64,000 bases of DNA from Segatella baroniae B14 (lineage in GTDB: Bacteria > Bacteroidota > Bacteroidia > Bacteroidales > Bacteroidaceae): NCBI RefSeq assembly GCF_022024235.1, contig NZ_CP091800.1, positions 610,001 through 674,000 of the forward strand, given 5' to 3'. The translations under genes were made by a program, and so were the position numbers. A model generated the notes under the pieces. It saw only the letters and a program-made list of their open reading frames with translations. It did not search any database and had not been told where the DNA came from. Within the stretch, counting starts at the first letter, position 1, and every line of letters begins with the position of its first letter. Below are positions 16,503 through 27,300 of this stretch, piece after piece.

Positions 16503-16690
16503 CTAGAAAATAAGAGATATTCTTAAACTCTTCGCGCTCTAAAAAAAACTTTGCGCCTTTGCGTACTTTGCGAGATAATTTACATCAATAGCTCTGTAAT
16601 TGGCGAATTCATCGCAGTAATGCAGGAGCAAGTATCTTTGGACAAAAGAATTTCTCGCAAAGAGCGCAAAGACGCAAAGATATTAAATCA
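16503..16690 (-). repeat. dispersed repeat family, cluster B
   Basis: Same element and same orientation as cluster A (TTTGCGCCTTTGCGTACTTT, then the spacer GATAATTTACATCAATAGCT, then CTCGCAAAGAGCGCAAAGAC at 16651). It begins about 20 bases after hsdR ends, so the restriction locus lies between two directly oriented copies about 9.5 kb apart. Confidence 0.85.
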
Positions 16691-16821
16691 GCTTGAGCAA
16701 GAAAAAAAAAACATCGGATACATATCATTGATATGTACCCGATTGTCTTTCAAAGCACTGCTATGTCGACTTCATCCTCTCTCTTTGTCGACTTCATAAG
16801 CGAATATCGTGGAAGTACGAT

Positions 16822-19167
16822 TTAATACACAAAGAATTTAAACTTCTTGATGCTCCCCGGTGCTCCTTGTTCTGCTCTTGGCAGATATTCCAAAGCCGAT
16901 ACCTGCTGTACCTGTCCCATGTCGATAACCAGGAGGTGAGGGAAACTGGCACTCGTTTCGGTTTGCCAATATGTCGATTCCTGTAAGTCAAACATCTTAT
17001 CCAGCGTATGATTGCCGCGTTCACTGTCTGCATATTTCGCTACCCAGTTATTCCGATCGATACGTTTACCCGCAGCATCTTGTACATAGATTTCAGCAAT
17101 AGCACTTGGCGCATTGGCGTCTTGATTACTTTCTATCTGGATAGCAAGGTAGCGACCTTTCACTGTGCCAGGCAATGCAAGTGTCTGCCAACCGTTTCCA
17201 GCTTTTACTTCAGTTTGTAAGACAGGTGTTTGAGAATTGAGGTCAGGACGGTCACCTATGTTATTATGCTTATTCGACTTCTCCAAGTTGAGTTTATCAA
17301 GTTCAGGTTTATCCTGTCCCCAGACATGAGATTTTTGCGGACCCGTGATATCGAGCACCACAACCTCGTTACGACCTTTCTTGAGCCAACAGCCTGGGAC
17401 ATAGAGCGTTTGCTGAGGACCAATAGACCAGATACGTCCCATGGCATGCCCGTTGACATATACCTGTCCCTTGCCCCATGTTTCGAAATCAAGGAACGTA
17501 TCACCCACCTTCTTCAGGTTAAAATAACCCCGATAGTAGCCACGCTTGCCCATGATAGGGGTATCCTTTTCAGTATGCTTACGAGCAGCCGATAAGGCGC
17601 GTACAGCCGTCTCGTAGCTGTCGTCGATATAAGAACTTTGCCATCCCTTAAGCGTATACTGTATCTCATGCTTCCCCTGTTGGGTCGTAATGGTTACATC
17701 GTTCGTGATACCCTTGAAATCTTTAATGGCTCTACCAAAGTTGATACGGCCCATGGCTTCTACCAGAATCGTCAGTGTACTACCGGCCTTCACAGCAGGG
17801 AGTTCGATACTTTTCTCATTACGTACACGGTCTACTTTGCCGATATACTGGTTGTCAATCCATATCTGTCCGTAATCATGTATGTCGTTCAGATGAAGTG
17901 TAGTACCGGCAGGCAGTTCTGGCAGCGTATTGCGATATACAGCATAGCCCCATCCTAAATCGTGAGCCTCAAAGGTCAGATCGTCTGAGTGGGTTATCGG
18001 CGTTTGACCTTGATACGCTGCTTCGAGAGGAGCAAACTCCTGGAGCTGGAATAGGGGTACACGTATCAGTGGAGCAGGGGCTTGGGGTACTGCGGGTAGT
18101 CGTTTATCGCTATACTTCTGGAGCGTATTGCGCAGTAACTGATATTTTGCTGTAGCCTGTCCGTACTCATTGATCGGGGCATCATAATCGTAAGAGGTCA
18201 CATCTGGCTGGAAACCTGGACTGTTGGCGCCTGCCCAATGGCCGAAAGAGGTTCCTCCATGTGTCATATATAGAGAAAAACTGATTCCTTTGCTCAGCAT
18301 TTCATCGATATTGTTGACCATATCCTGGGCAGGACGTGTCTCGTGTCGGGCTCCCCATTTATCAAACCATCCACTCCAAAATTCCGAACACATCAGTGGT
18401 GCATCGGGACGAAGGCTTTTCAGTTTCTTAAATTGGTTATCGATATTGGCACCTGTACCAAAGTTCATCGTCCAGATGAGATCGTCCAGACCGTTATGGG
18501 TAAAATTGCTCGACCAGTCACACTGGAACATTTTAACATCGTTGCCCCATCCCTGACGAAGCATATCACGAATTTCACCGACATACTGTTTGTCGATGCC
18601 ATAAGAACCATATTCGTTTTCTACCTGTACCATAATGATTGGTCCACCTCGCTGAATCGTCAGTGGAGCCAACTGTTCGGCCACTTTATCTTCGAATATT
18701 TTAACGCGCTCCATAAAATAAGGATCACGTTCGCGCAGTTTAATATCTTTCTTCTTGAGAAGCCACCATGGTAAGCCTCCCATTTCCCATTCTGCACAAA
18801 CGTAAGGACCAGGGCGTACAATCACATACATACCGTTCTTCTGTGCCAAGCGACAGAATTCGGCAACATCGTTATTACCGGTAAAGTTGAACTCACCTTC
18901 TTTCTGTTCGTGGATATTCCAGAAAACATAGATACATATCGCATTCATACCTAAGGCTTTACACATCTTGATGCGATGTTCCCAGTAAGGACGAGGAATA
19001 CGAGGATAATGCAGTTCGGCTGCCTTAACCGTAAATGGTTTACCGTTTAGTAAGAAGGTTTTATGGCCAATATCAAAAGACCCTTTGTCTGCACCATAAC
19101 TTATCGTTGGTGCGCCTAAGGTAAGGGCTAACGACAAAAAAGCGATCTTTGCGAAAGTTTTTTTCAT
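16822..19167 (-). CDS. secreted GH35 beta-galactosidase
   Basis: 781 residues with a signal peptide (1-25). The GH35 barrel spans about 30-350, with the acid/base in QVENEYGSYG (E185) and the nucleophile in CSEFWSGWFDKWG (E262). It is followed by beta-sandwich domains (jelly-roll segments around 370-600) and a C-terminal discoidin-like carbohydrate-binding domain (ESTYWQTETSASFPHLLVID). It should remove terminal beta-galactose from oligo- or polysaccharides in the periplasm. It is the last gene of the six-gene locus, 102 bases after the GH30 gene. Family assignment is secure; the linkage specificity is not. Confidence 0.93.
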   Translation of the reverse strand: MKKTFAKIAFLSLALTLGAPTISYGADKGSFDIGHKTFLLNGKPFTVKAAELHYPRIPRPYWEHRIKMCKALGMNAICIYVFWNIHEQKEGEFNFTGNNDVAEFCRLAQKNGMYVIVRPGPYVCAEWEMGGLPWWLLKKKDIKLRERDPYFMERVKIFEDKVAEQLAPLTIQRGGPIIMVQVENEYGSYGIDKQYVGEIRDMLRQGWGNDVKMFQCDWSSNFTHNGLDDLIWTMNFGTGANIDNQFKKLKSLRPDAPLMCSEFWSGWFDKWGARHETRPAQDMVNNIDEMLSKGISFSLYMTHGGTSFGHWAGANSPGFQPDVTSYDYDAPINEYGQATAKYQLLRNTLQKYSDKRLPAVPQAPAPLIRVPLFQLQEFAPLEAAYQGQTPITHSDDLTFEAHDLGWGYAVYRNTLPELPAGTTLHLNDIHDYGQIWIDNQYIGKVDRVRNEKSIELPAVKAGSTLTILVEAMGRINFGRAIKDFKGITNDVTITTQQGKHEIQYTLKGWQSSYIDDSYETAVRALSAARKHTEKDTPIMGKRGYYRGYFNLKKVGDTFLDFETWGKGQVYVNGHAMGRIWSIGPQQTLYVPGCWLKKGRNEVVVLDITGPQKSHVWGQDKPELDKLNLEKSNKHNNIGDRPDLNSQTPVLQTEVKAGNGWQTLALPGTVKGRYLAIQIESNQDANAPSAIAEIYVQDAAGKRIDRNNWVAKYADSERGNHTLDKMFDLQESTYWQTETSASFPHLLVIDMGQVQQVSALEYLPRAEQGAPGSIKKFKFFVY

Positions 19168-19269
19168 ATGATAAATTGTATTACAGCGTTATCTCTTATT
19201 ACTTAATGATTTCTAGTTGATGAATGATTTTTGTTGTTTCGTTCTTGATGTTACAGCGTTTCGGATTGT

Positions 19270-20820
19270 TTACTGCGCAACAAAAGTCGTAATCGATTTC
19301 GGTTCGAGTCGGGTGCTGTGGCTGATGGTGCCAACCGGTTTCAAACTTTCACCTTCTACATCGCTCGTGCGATATGCTTTCCACACTTGTTTTCCCTGAA
19401 TACCATCAATGGTGAAGGATTGAGCAGATTCGCTATAATTGATGGCCACCATCACCCATGAACCGTCTATGTTGCGATATGCAGAAACCATGACACCACG
19501 CGGATCCGTTTCGCCATCCTGAACGATCTGTCGATGCTCATCGAGTAATGTCACCGGATATCGTGTAGCGCCAGGACGAATAAATCGACTGAAATTTCCT
19601 ATGCACCACATCAGTTTGCTTGGTATAGCCTTACCGCTTTTCCAGTTATCGGTACTATATACACGGATAAGACCGTCTTTGTAATCACTTCCCATCGCGC
19701 GCCACCACGACCAACTTTTAGCCTGACCGTATACCAAGTCGTGGTGCATGATACGGGCTACATAGAGACCTGTACGCATCGAGAAGTCGTAATAGCCGCC
19801 ACCACCAATTTCCTCGTCATTCCCCATGATACAGGTTTCGGTCTGCCAATAGTCTACCTGATATTTTTTTAATGTATCACGAAGTTCCTCGCGTATTTGG
19901 CGCATATAGCTTATAGGGGTATTGGTCCAGTAGCTGTGAGCCATGACCACGCGCGGTATACCGTAGCTTTTGCCCAGATAAGTCGCCGTGCTGTCCGGGT
20001 TCCAGAACGCACTCACCTCATAGCCCCGTTGCCAGTCGGTTTCGTGGGTACCTAAAAGACAGCGTAAGTCACTGCTTTCGTTGGTCATAATCTGAGTCGT
20101 TATTTTCTGTTTCTTGAATTCCTTGGAAATCGCTTTGGCCAGTCGGGCTACTTCGCGATTTGTCGCCGGCGACCCTTCTTGCTTGGGTCCCGTCCAGTTC
20201 CAGTGCCCATCCGGTTCGTTAACCGGACAGAGGTAATCGAAGTGAATCGAATCGTGTGCCTCGATACCCTTCATCGCTGTTGCTGCGAAACGGGCCACAG
20301 CATCGTAGCTATCATCTTTCAGGTTGATGGTACCCCCGCGCCCCGTATTCGTGGCCAGTCCGTTCTTGGTGAAATATACAGGGCACGAATTCATGAATGC
20401 GAGAAAATGCTTCACCCCACGCTGTTTCGCCAACTTCAGAAATCTGCGCTGACCTAACTGCTTGTTCCAGTCGTACGTACCATCTTGCTGTAGAAAGCAT
20501 TCTGTACGAGTACCCGGTTGTATCTGTGAAGAATCGCCCTGTTCACTGCTACCAGCACCTAAATTGAAGCGCCATATCGACAATCCTATTCCTCGTGGTT
20601 GTCCTTGTGCATCGTTTTCAGAAGAGAAGAGCCAGTCTGCTATCTCCTCTTGTTGTGCTTGTGGCCATAGTCCTGTAAACTGCATACTCCAGGCATCTGA
20701 AGCTCCAAAGTGCAGGATTTGTTGTTGTGGGTTATCGGTATCAATGTGATAGATGCGTGTCTGCTGTGCTTGTGATGTCATCGTCATCAGCGACATGATG
20801 AATAGATGTGATAAACGCAT
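19270..20820 (-). CDS. GH30 family glycoside hydrolase, first copy
   Basis: 516 residues with a signal peptide ending SQA-QQ. A (beta/alpha)8 barrel starts at LHFGASDAWS; the acid/base is E202 in CPVNEPDGHWNW and the nucleophile is E328 in YWQTETC. A C-terminal beta-sandwich (WVMVAINYSESAQSFTIDG) is typical of the GH30 side domain. GH30 members cleave beta-1,6-galactan, beta-glucan or xylan. Next to a GH35 beta-galactosidase, a beta-galactan substrate is the most likely, but the subfamily could not be assigned. It shares perhaps half its architecture motifs with the adjacent GH30 (FGASDxW, NLGAGSSxQG), so the two are paralogues. Gap to the upstream gene: 14 bases. Confidence 0.88.
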   Translation of the reverse strand: MRLSHLFIMSLMTMTSQAQQTRIYHIDTDNPQQQILHFGASDAWSMQFTGLWPQAQQEEIADWLFSSENDAQGQPRGIGLSIWRFNLGAGSSEQGDSSQIQPGTRTECFLQQDGTYDWNKQLGQRRFLKLAKQRGVKHFLAFMNSCPVYFTKNGLATNTGRGGTINLKDDSYDAVARFAATAMKGIEAHDSIHFDYLCPVNEPDGHWNWTGPKQEGSPATNREVARLAKAISKEFKKQKITTQIMTNESSDLRCLLGTHETDWQRGYEVSAFWNPDSTATYLGKSYGIPRVVMAHSYWTNTPISYMRQIREELRDTLKKYQVDYWQTETCIMGNDEEIGGGGYYDFSMRTGLYVARIMHHDLVYGQAKSWSWWRAMGSDYKDGLIRVYSTDNWKSGKAIPSKLMWCIGNFSRFIRPGATRYPVTLLDEHRQIVQDGETDPRGVMVSAYRNIDGSWVMVAINYSESAQSFTIDGIQGKQVWKAYRTSDVEGESLKPVGTISHSTRLEPKSITTFVAQ

Positions 20821-20834
20821 AATTGATGTGATCG

Positions 20835-22583
20835 TTAATGGATAATCATTTTTTTACCTTGTTTGATATATATGCCTGCTGGCAACGATTGCAGACTTGT
20901 ATCTGTCTTCTGTCCGGTAATCGTATATACGGCATCGTCTGCAGTGTGCTTGGTGTCGGCATCAGCTATCGTCAAGTGCTCTATTCCTGCGGTAGGACTG
21001 ATGGATAATACGACCGTAGTAACCGTACCTTTGGCCACGTTGAAAGTCTCGTCAGCAGCGTAGCTAGCGTGTTCCAGATTCTGAGTTTCTGAAGTGGTGT
21101 AGGTATCTATATGGCTTATGCTATAACCGTCGATATCAAAAGAGAGGTTGCGTCGGGTATAGCCCATATTGACAAACACACAGACCATCTGGTCTTGGTT
21201 GGGTGAGAGATAGGCGGTGCCCATCAAACCGTTGATTCCCAGATTGCTGGCCTCCAGATTGATACGCTGATACCCCGGACGGATAAATCGACTATAATTG
21301 CCCAATACCCATAAACTCTTACTGTCTTCTATCGTACCGCCCTTGCGGATATCGCCATAGCTCTCACCACCATCCGTATCATCAGCATCAATCAGACGAA
21401 GCAGATAAAAACGGTTTTTCTGGCTCCATTTTTCCTGCGCCATAGCAGTCCAGTAACTCCAGGAAGTATTGTTGGCATAGACAATATCGCTATAGATGAG
21501 TTTACCCATATACAGCGCGATGTCCATATATGTGGCTGCATCATAACTGGCCGGGAACCCTGCTTCGGTAGAGGGCTCTGCATCGAGCATGCTCCATTCT
21601 GTCTGTGCTGTTTCAAGACCATATTCTGCAGCTTTAGTAGCCACTTGGCTTCGGATATTTTGCAGATCGTCGTTGGTACGGAAAGTCCAATAGCTATGTC
21701 CGGCAGCGATTTTTGCCAAATGAGCGACGTCGCCGATATACGTATCGGTATGAGCGGGATTCCAGAATGCTTCTATCTGGTTGCTCGCTCTGCCGTTATA
21801 GTCTGAGCACTGCTGATAAAGCCGGTCCCACGAGCTGGCTTCTGGTATTAAGATCTGTGTAGACAGATTACGTGAGGTCAGCGATTTATCCAGTTCACGT
21901 ACCAACTTGCTTACCTCTGCATTTTGCCACGGTGTACCTTCCTGACCATCTGTCCAGTTGAAAGCCGGTTCGTTAACGGGGTCGATGTAGGTTATCGGAT
22001 ACCCCTTTTCCGTAAAGTGCTTCACACACTCCGCCAAGTATTCCGAGAAGTCATCATAATAGGCAGCACCGAGATTAGAGCCAGCGGCATTACTCTTATT
22101 ATTCGCCAGTCCGTTTGTGGTGTAATAGATCAGTGGAGAATTAGTAAAGAGCAGGAAGTCATTTACGCCATACGTCTTGGCCTGATTCATAAACCACTGT
22201 TGCCCCGGACAATGATTCCAATTATAGGTTTGGCCGTCAGATTCCAGATAACAATCGGCGCGTCTTGTTTCGTCATCGATATTACTATTGGCACCCTGAG
22301 TACTGCTGCCAGCACCCAAGTTTACACGCCATTGTGATAGGGCAATACCCAGGGGATTTCCTTGAGCATCCACTTCAGACGAAAAGAGCCATCTTGCCGC
22401 ATTTTGTCGTTGGGTATCACTGAAATATTGCGCCACATATTCAGCAGTCCAACAGTCGCTGGCGCCAAAAGAGCGCATAGTCTGATAAGTTTTAGAAGGG
22501 TTAATCGTTACCTTAGTATTACTCTGTGCACTGATTCCCATACAGAGCGAAGCGAAAAAAAGTGAAGGTAGTATTCTTTTCAT
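20835..22583 (-). CDS. GH30 family glycoside hydrolase, second copy, with C-terminal sorting-like tail
   Basis: 582 residues with a signal peptide (1-20, ISA-QS). Barrel motifs are FGASDCW, the acid/base E205 in DPVNEPAFNW and the nucleophile E329 in AQTEW. After the side beta-sandwich a tail of about 40 residues (DAVYTITGQKTDTSLQSLPA, then GIYIKQGKKMIIH) resembles a type IX secretion sorting domain, which the neighbouring GH30 lacks. This copy is therefore probably exported to the cell surface for initial depolymerisation while its paralogue acts in the periplasm; that division is inference. It follows susD by 92 bases. Confidence 0.88.
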   Translation of the reverse strand: MKRILPSLFFASLCMGISAQSNTKVTINPSKTYQTMRSFGASDCWTAEYVAQYFSDTQRQNAARWLFSSEVDAQGNPLGIALSQWRVNLGAGSSTQGANSNIDDETRRADCYLESDGQTYNWNHCPGQQWFMNQAKTYGVNDFLLFTNSPLIYYTTNGLANNKSNAAGSNLGAAYYDDFSEYLAECVKHFTEKGYPITYIDPVNEPAFNWTDGQEGTPWQNAEVSKLVRELDKSLTSRNLSTQILIPEASSWDRLYQQCSDYNGRASNQIEAFWNPAHTDTYIGDVAHLAKIAAGHSYWTFRTNDDLQNIRSQVATKAAEYGLETAQTEWSMLDAEPSTEAGFPASYDAATYMDIALYMGKLIYSDIVYANNTSWSYWTAMAQEKWSQKNRFYLLRLIDADDTDGGESYGDIRKGGTIEDSKSLWVLGNYSRFIRPGYQRINLEASNLGINGLMGTAYLSPNQDQMVCVFVNMGYTRRNLSFDIDGYSISHIDTYTTSETQNLEHASYAADETFNVAKGTVTTVVLSISPTAGIEHLTIADADTKHTADDAVYTITGQKTDTSLQSLPAGIYIKQGKKMIIH

Positions 22584-22675
22584 ATGTTAGTAGATTTAAC
22601 AGATTTCATAGCTTATCTTTAGTTGGTGGAGGGAGACCACACTATTGGCTCCCCCCACAGTTATACCAATTAAGA

Positions 22676-24301
22676 TTAATTATATCCGGGATTTTGCTTT
22701 AACGAACCATTCGACATAATAATCTCAGAATTAGGGATAGGATAGAGCTCATCTCTACCTTCTTTGAAATTAGCCCCCTTATCAGAGCTTTCTTTCTGAT
22801 TACTTATCTCGTATTCGTCAGTACTCTGTTCCAGATTATACTTCACAAAACTACCATTGCTACCCATGACATTGCAGATGGCCTTCTTGCCATTGTCATC
22901 TGTCCAGCGACGCAAATCGAAAAGACGGTTACCCTCCAGAGCGAGTTCCAGACGACGTTCCTTACGGATAGCATCGCGAAGTGCTGTACCGGTAGAAGTA
23001 ACATTTTTAAGTCCTACGCGTTTACGCACCTGGTTAAGTGCATCCTGAGCCTCGGCATCTTTCCCTAAGGCGTTCTCTACTTCTGCATACATCAACAGAA
23101 CATCAGCATATCGCAGAATACGATAGTTCAGTGGGATATGAGGTGCATCGTATGGATCAGGACGCTTAGCCAGCGGTATATAGAGTTTCATGTTGGCACG
23201 TGCGCTCTTATGCTTACTTGGTGTAATGATATATGGATTATCCTCGTTATAGGTATCATCATTCGGAATAAAGGTCTGGTTATGGTGCAATATCGTCCAT
23301 AATCTACGTACCGAGTCGCCTTCTTCCTCAAAAGCCTTCTCCAGATTGCTGGTAGGAAGTCCCCAGCTCCATCCTGAGTCATCACGGCTACCTACAACGA
23401 CAGAGATACGTTCGCCCAGATTATAGCTGATATCACTATTGGTCTGATATTCGAAAAGACTCTCCTCAGAGTTGTTGTGATCCATGCTCCATACATCACC
23501 AAAGTTATCCAGCAGTTTATATTCCTTACTATTAATCACTTCTTGTAATTGAGCTTCAGCCTCTTTGTATTTTTCCTGATACAAATATACTTTTGCCAAC
23601 ATACCTTGAGCTGCTCCCTTGGTGATACGACCGATCTCAGCACTGCTCTGCTCTGAGCGGAGTGGGAGATTAGGGATAGCAGCCAACAGTTCCTGTTCGA
23701 TAAACGCATAGGTATCTTCTGTTGAAGCACGCTCGATACCAGCCGCTTCGCTCGGCATTGTTATCGTCGTCAGAATAGGCATACCACCAAAACTTCTCAC
23801 GAGTTCGAAATATTCGAAAGCACGGATGAAACGAGCCTCAGCCATCAGTCTGTTTTTCAGATTTTCATCCTGGAAGATGACTCCTGCAGAACGGTTAATA
23901 GTGGCATTACACTGGAAAATACCCTTAAAGCGATACTGATAGAAATTCTGCACACCATTACCAGCTTCTACCGTGTTACCCGTATAAAAAGCCAGCGGCT
24001 TATAGTCGCCTGGATCCTGTGTGGTGTTACCCATCCACTCATCGTCGGTAACGACATCGTTCATGACATAAAATTTGTAGATCTGCCACCAGTCATCGAA
24101 GGCGAGGGTCTGATAACAACCCGTTACTTGTTGTTCTACCTCTTCCTCTGAAGTATAGTAGTTTTCTATCGTCTGTTGTCCACGAAGAGGTTCTTCCAGG
24201 AAACTCTCAGAACAACCTGTCAAGGTTAGGGCGCCAGCGAGACAGGCGCTACCCAACCATAATCTTCTGTTCAGAAATATATTTGATTTTATCGTTTTCA
24301 T
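22676..24301 (-). CDS. susD: SusD/RagB-family outer-membrane glycan-binding lipoprotein
   Basis: 541 residues with a lipoprotein signal (ALTLTGC, lipidated Cys near 30). SusD hallmarks follow: FLEEPLRGQQ after the Cys, the TPR-like helices (AEARFIRAFEYFELVRSFGG) and a C-terminal block with RRLELALEGNRLFDLRRW and ending LKQNPGYN. It forms the lid over the SusC channel and captures surface glycan. It starts 11 bases after susC. The residues that contact sugar cannot be predicted from sequence alone. Confidence 0.95.
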   Translation of the reverse strand: MKTIKSNIFLNRRLWLGSACLAGALTLTGCSESFLEEPLRGQQTIENYYTSEEEVEQQVTGCYQTLAFDDWWQIYKFYVMNDVVTDDEWMGNTTQDPGDYKPLAFYTGNTVEAGNGVQNFYQYRFKGIFQCNATINRSAGVIFQDENLKNRLMAEARFIRAFEYFELVRSFGGMPILTTITMPSEAAGIERASTEDTYAFIEQELLAAIPNLPLRSEQSSAEIGRITKGAAQGMLAKVYLYQEKYKEAEAQLQEVINSKEYKLLDNFGDVWSMDHNNSEESLFEYQTNSDISYNLGERISVVVGSRDDSGWSWGLPTSNLEKAFEEEGDSVRRLWTILHHNQTFIPNDDTYNEDNPYIITPSKHKSARANMKLYIPLAKRPDPYDAPHIPLNYRILRYADVLLMYAEVENALGKDAEAQDALNQVRKRVGLKNVTSTGTALRDAIRKERRLELALEGNRLFDLRRWTDDNGKKAICNVMGSNGSFVKYNLEQSTDEYEISNQKESSDKGANFKEGRDELYPIPNSEIIMSNGSLKQNPGYN

Positions 24302-24312
24302 ATCCGTACAAT

Positions 24313-27300
24313 TTAGAAGTTAAGATTCAAACCTAAGAGTATGGTACGAGGATTAGGATAACCTGTCCAGTCGATACCAGCCTCTGTTGCACTACCCATT
24401 GAAGCGGTTTCTGGGTCCATGCCAGAATAACCGGTGATGGTAAAGAGATTTTGAGCAGAGAGAGATACACGAAGTTGTACATTGCCCATGACACTCTTTG
24501 GGAGGGTATAGCCTATCTGGAGCAGTTTACAGCGGAAATAGCTTCCACTCTCTACAAAGTAACTGCTTGGCTTGGTATAGTTACCATTTGGGTCGTCCAC
24601 ACTAAGTCTTGGAATATCATAGCTGGTTCCTTCTCCATGCCATGCTGCATGGAGTGTGCCTGCCAATACATTCGAACCGTTCAGACCGAAATAACGTTCT
24701 TTATTCAGATTGTAGATGTCATTGCCAAATGTACCATAGAACTGTGCCTGGAAGTCGAAGCCCTTATAGGCTGCGTTCAGGTTGAAACCTACCATAAGGT
24801 CTGGGAACGGATTGCCGATATAGGTCTTATCGTTCTCATCAATCTTACCATCTAAGTTGATGTCTTTATATCTGAAGTCACCTGGCTGTGCGTTAGGTTG
24901 CATGGCCTCACCATATTCATTCGTATACGAAGTCACTTCGGTTTGGTTCTGGAAGAGACCGTCTACGACATACCCATAAAACTGGCTGATTGGGAGACCT
25001 TCTTCGTTACGGATGATATAGTCGCCATTGTGACTACCGGTATAGATATAGTTACCATTCAGATTCACAGCTTTGTTGCGTACACTTGACAGATTCAAAG
25101 AAGCGCCATAAGTGAAGTCTTTAATCTGGTCTTGCCAGTTGAAGCCGAGTTCCCATCCCGTAGCCTTCATGCTACCGATGTTTTCCCACATCCGACCGTT
25201 CCAGGCAGGAAGACCCAATACGAGCAGATTTTCTTTCTGCATCAACATATCATGGCTCTTCTTGGTATACCAGTCGGCGGTTACCTTCAAGCGATTTTTC
25301 AAGAAAGCCATATCCACACCGATATTAAAGTCTTCTACAGTCTCCCAGCGTACCTGAGTATTACCGATTCTGTTGACAGCAGTACCTACTGTGGTGGTTG
25401 CATCTGTACCAAATACATAACGTGTGGTACCTACCGAAGAAATATAGGCATCATTCGAGATATTCTGGTTACCTACCTTACCCCAACCGAGACGAAGTTT
25501 CAGGTCATCGAATACTTTCTGATTCTTCATGAAGTTCTCGCCGGAGATACGCCAGGCACCACTGACAGAAGGGAATGTGGCATATTTGCTGCCACTTGGG
25601 AATTTACTACTACCATCCACGCGCACACTTGCGGTAAGATAATAGCGCTCATCGTAATTGTACATCAGTCGACCGAGATAGGATACCAGTGAATTGTAGG
25701 AAGCGACACCGCTGACCTGCTGATTGGTAGTACCTGCGTTGATATAGCGCATTTCTTCGATAGAAGATGGCACATCGTCGCGACTGCCGTATAACTGATA
25801 GTCCTGGAAACGCTCTACGGTATAACCAGCCATGACATTAAGATTGTGCTTCTTATTGAAAGTCTTCATGTAAGAGAGCGTGTTGGTCCAGTTCCAGTCG
25901 ATCCAGTTTTCATGCGAACTGGAAACGGTAGATGGATTCTGCTGTTCCAGGTTGTCGATGAAGAATTCCGGTACAAAACTGTTGGTCATGCGGAAACGAG
26001 CATTCACACCAAACTGAGTGCGGAAAGTAAGTCCCTTGATCGGAGAGATCTGTACAAATGGAGTAGCAAGGAGTGCATATTCGTCAGCACCGGAATCGAG
26101 ACGATTCATAGAGGCTACCGGGTTCCATTCCTGGTTATTATGTGAGCGAGCATAGTTGCTATAAGGATTAGAAACCCATTTATCCTCATCATTCATAACA
26201 GGAGTAGTAGGGTCCATCGCCATGATCGCACCAAGCAGAGAAGGAGTATCATCCCAATTCTCATATCGAGGTGTAAAATCTATACCTGCTTTAACAATCT
26301 TATTGAAATTGTATTCCATCGAGAATCGGGCAGAGAGTTTCTGCCAGTTGCCCGTCTTATACTGTGAGTCTTGACGATAGTATCCGATACTTGCACTATA
26401 GATATACTTATCGTTACCGCCAGAGAAACCAAAGTTGTAGTTCTGCTGCAAAGCGACATCACGCATGGTTTCGTCCCACCAGTCTGTATTGCCCAAAGAA
26501 GAGCGACCGTCATCACTTGTCTCATTGAAAATACTGGTATGACCATCGTTGGTATAGCGGGTATTAAATACCTGACGATATTCGTCTGCCCCTGCGATAT
26601 CTGGTTTAGAGAGGGTCTGGAAGCCCCATGTAGCCGAAGCATTAAACTTAGTCTTGCCTGCTGCACCCTTCTTGGTTGTAATCAGGATCACACCATTACT
26701 ACCACGCGTACCATAGATAGCAGAAGCAGAAGCATCCTTCAACACCTGCATGCTTTCGATATCATTCTGATTCAGGAAGTTGATATTGGTACCTACAGGC
26801 ATACCATCGACGACATAGAGCGGGTCAGAACCATTAATGGTACTGATACCACGGATGATAACGCGAGGAGAAGCACCCGGTCCACCGGCGTTACTAATCT
26901 GTACACCGTTCACCTGTCCCTGCAATGCATTCATGACATTACCCGTAGACATATGCTCCAGTTTATCACCTTTGATGGCAGAAATACTACTCGTCAGATC
27001 ACCCTTCTTGACCGCACCATAACCGATGACCACCACCTCATTCAAGTCGGAAGCCTCGTCTTTCAGTGTAATATTAAGAGTATGACGATCCTTTACCGGA
27101 ATTTCTTGAGTAGCATAGCCGACACAGGAAATAACCAGCGTAGCCTTACCACTGACCCCTTTGAGCATATACGTACCGTTTAAGTCGGTAACAGCTCCTG
27201 CTGTGGAACCCTTTACTTTGACATAAGCACCAATAATAGGCTCCTGGTCACTCTCTCCGATAACCGTACCTGTCACATCGATATTTTGAGCGTGAAGGCT

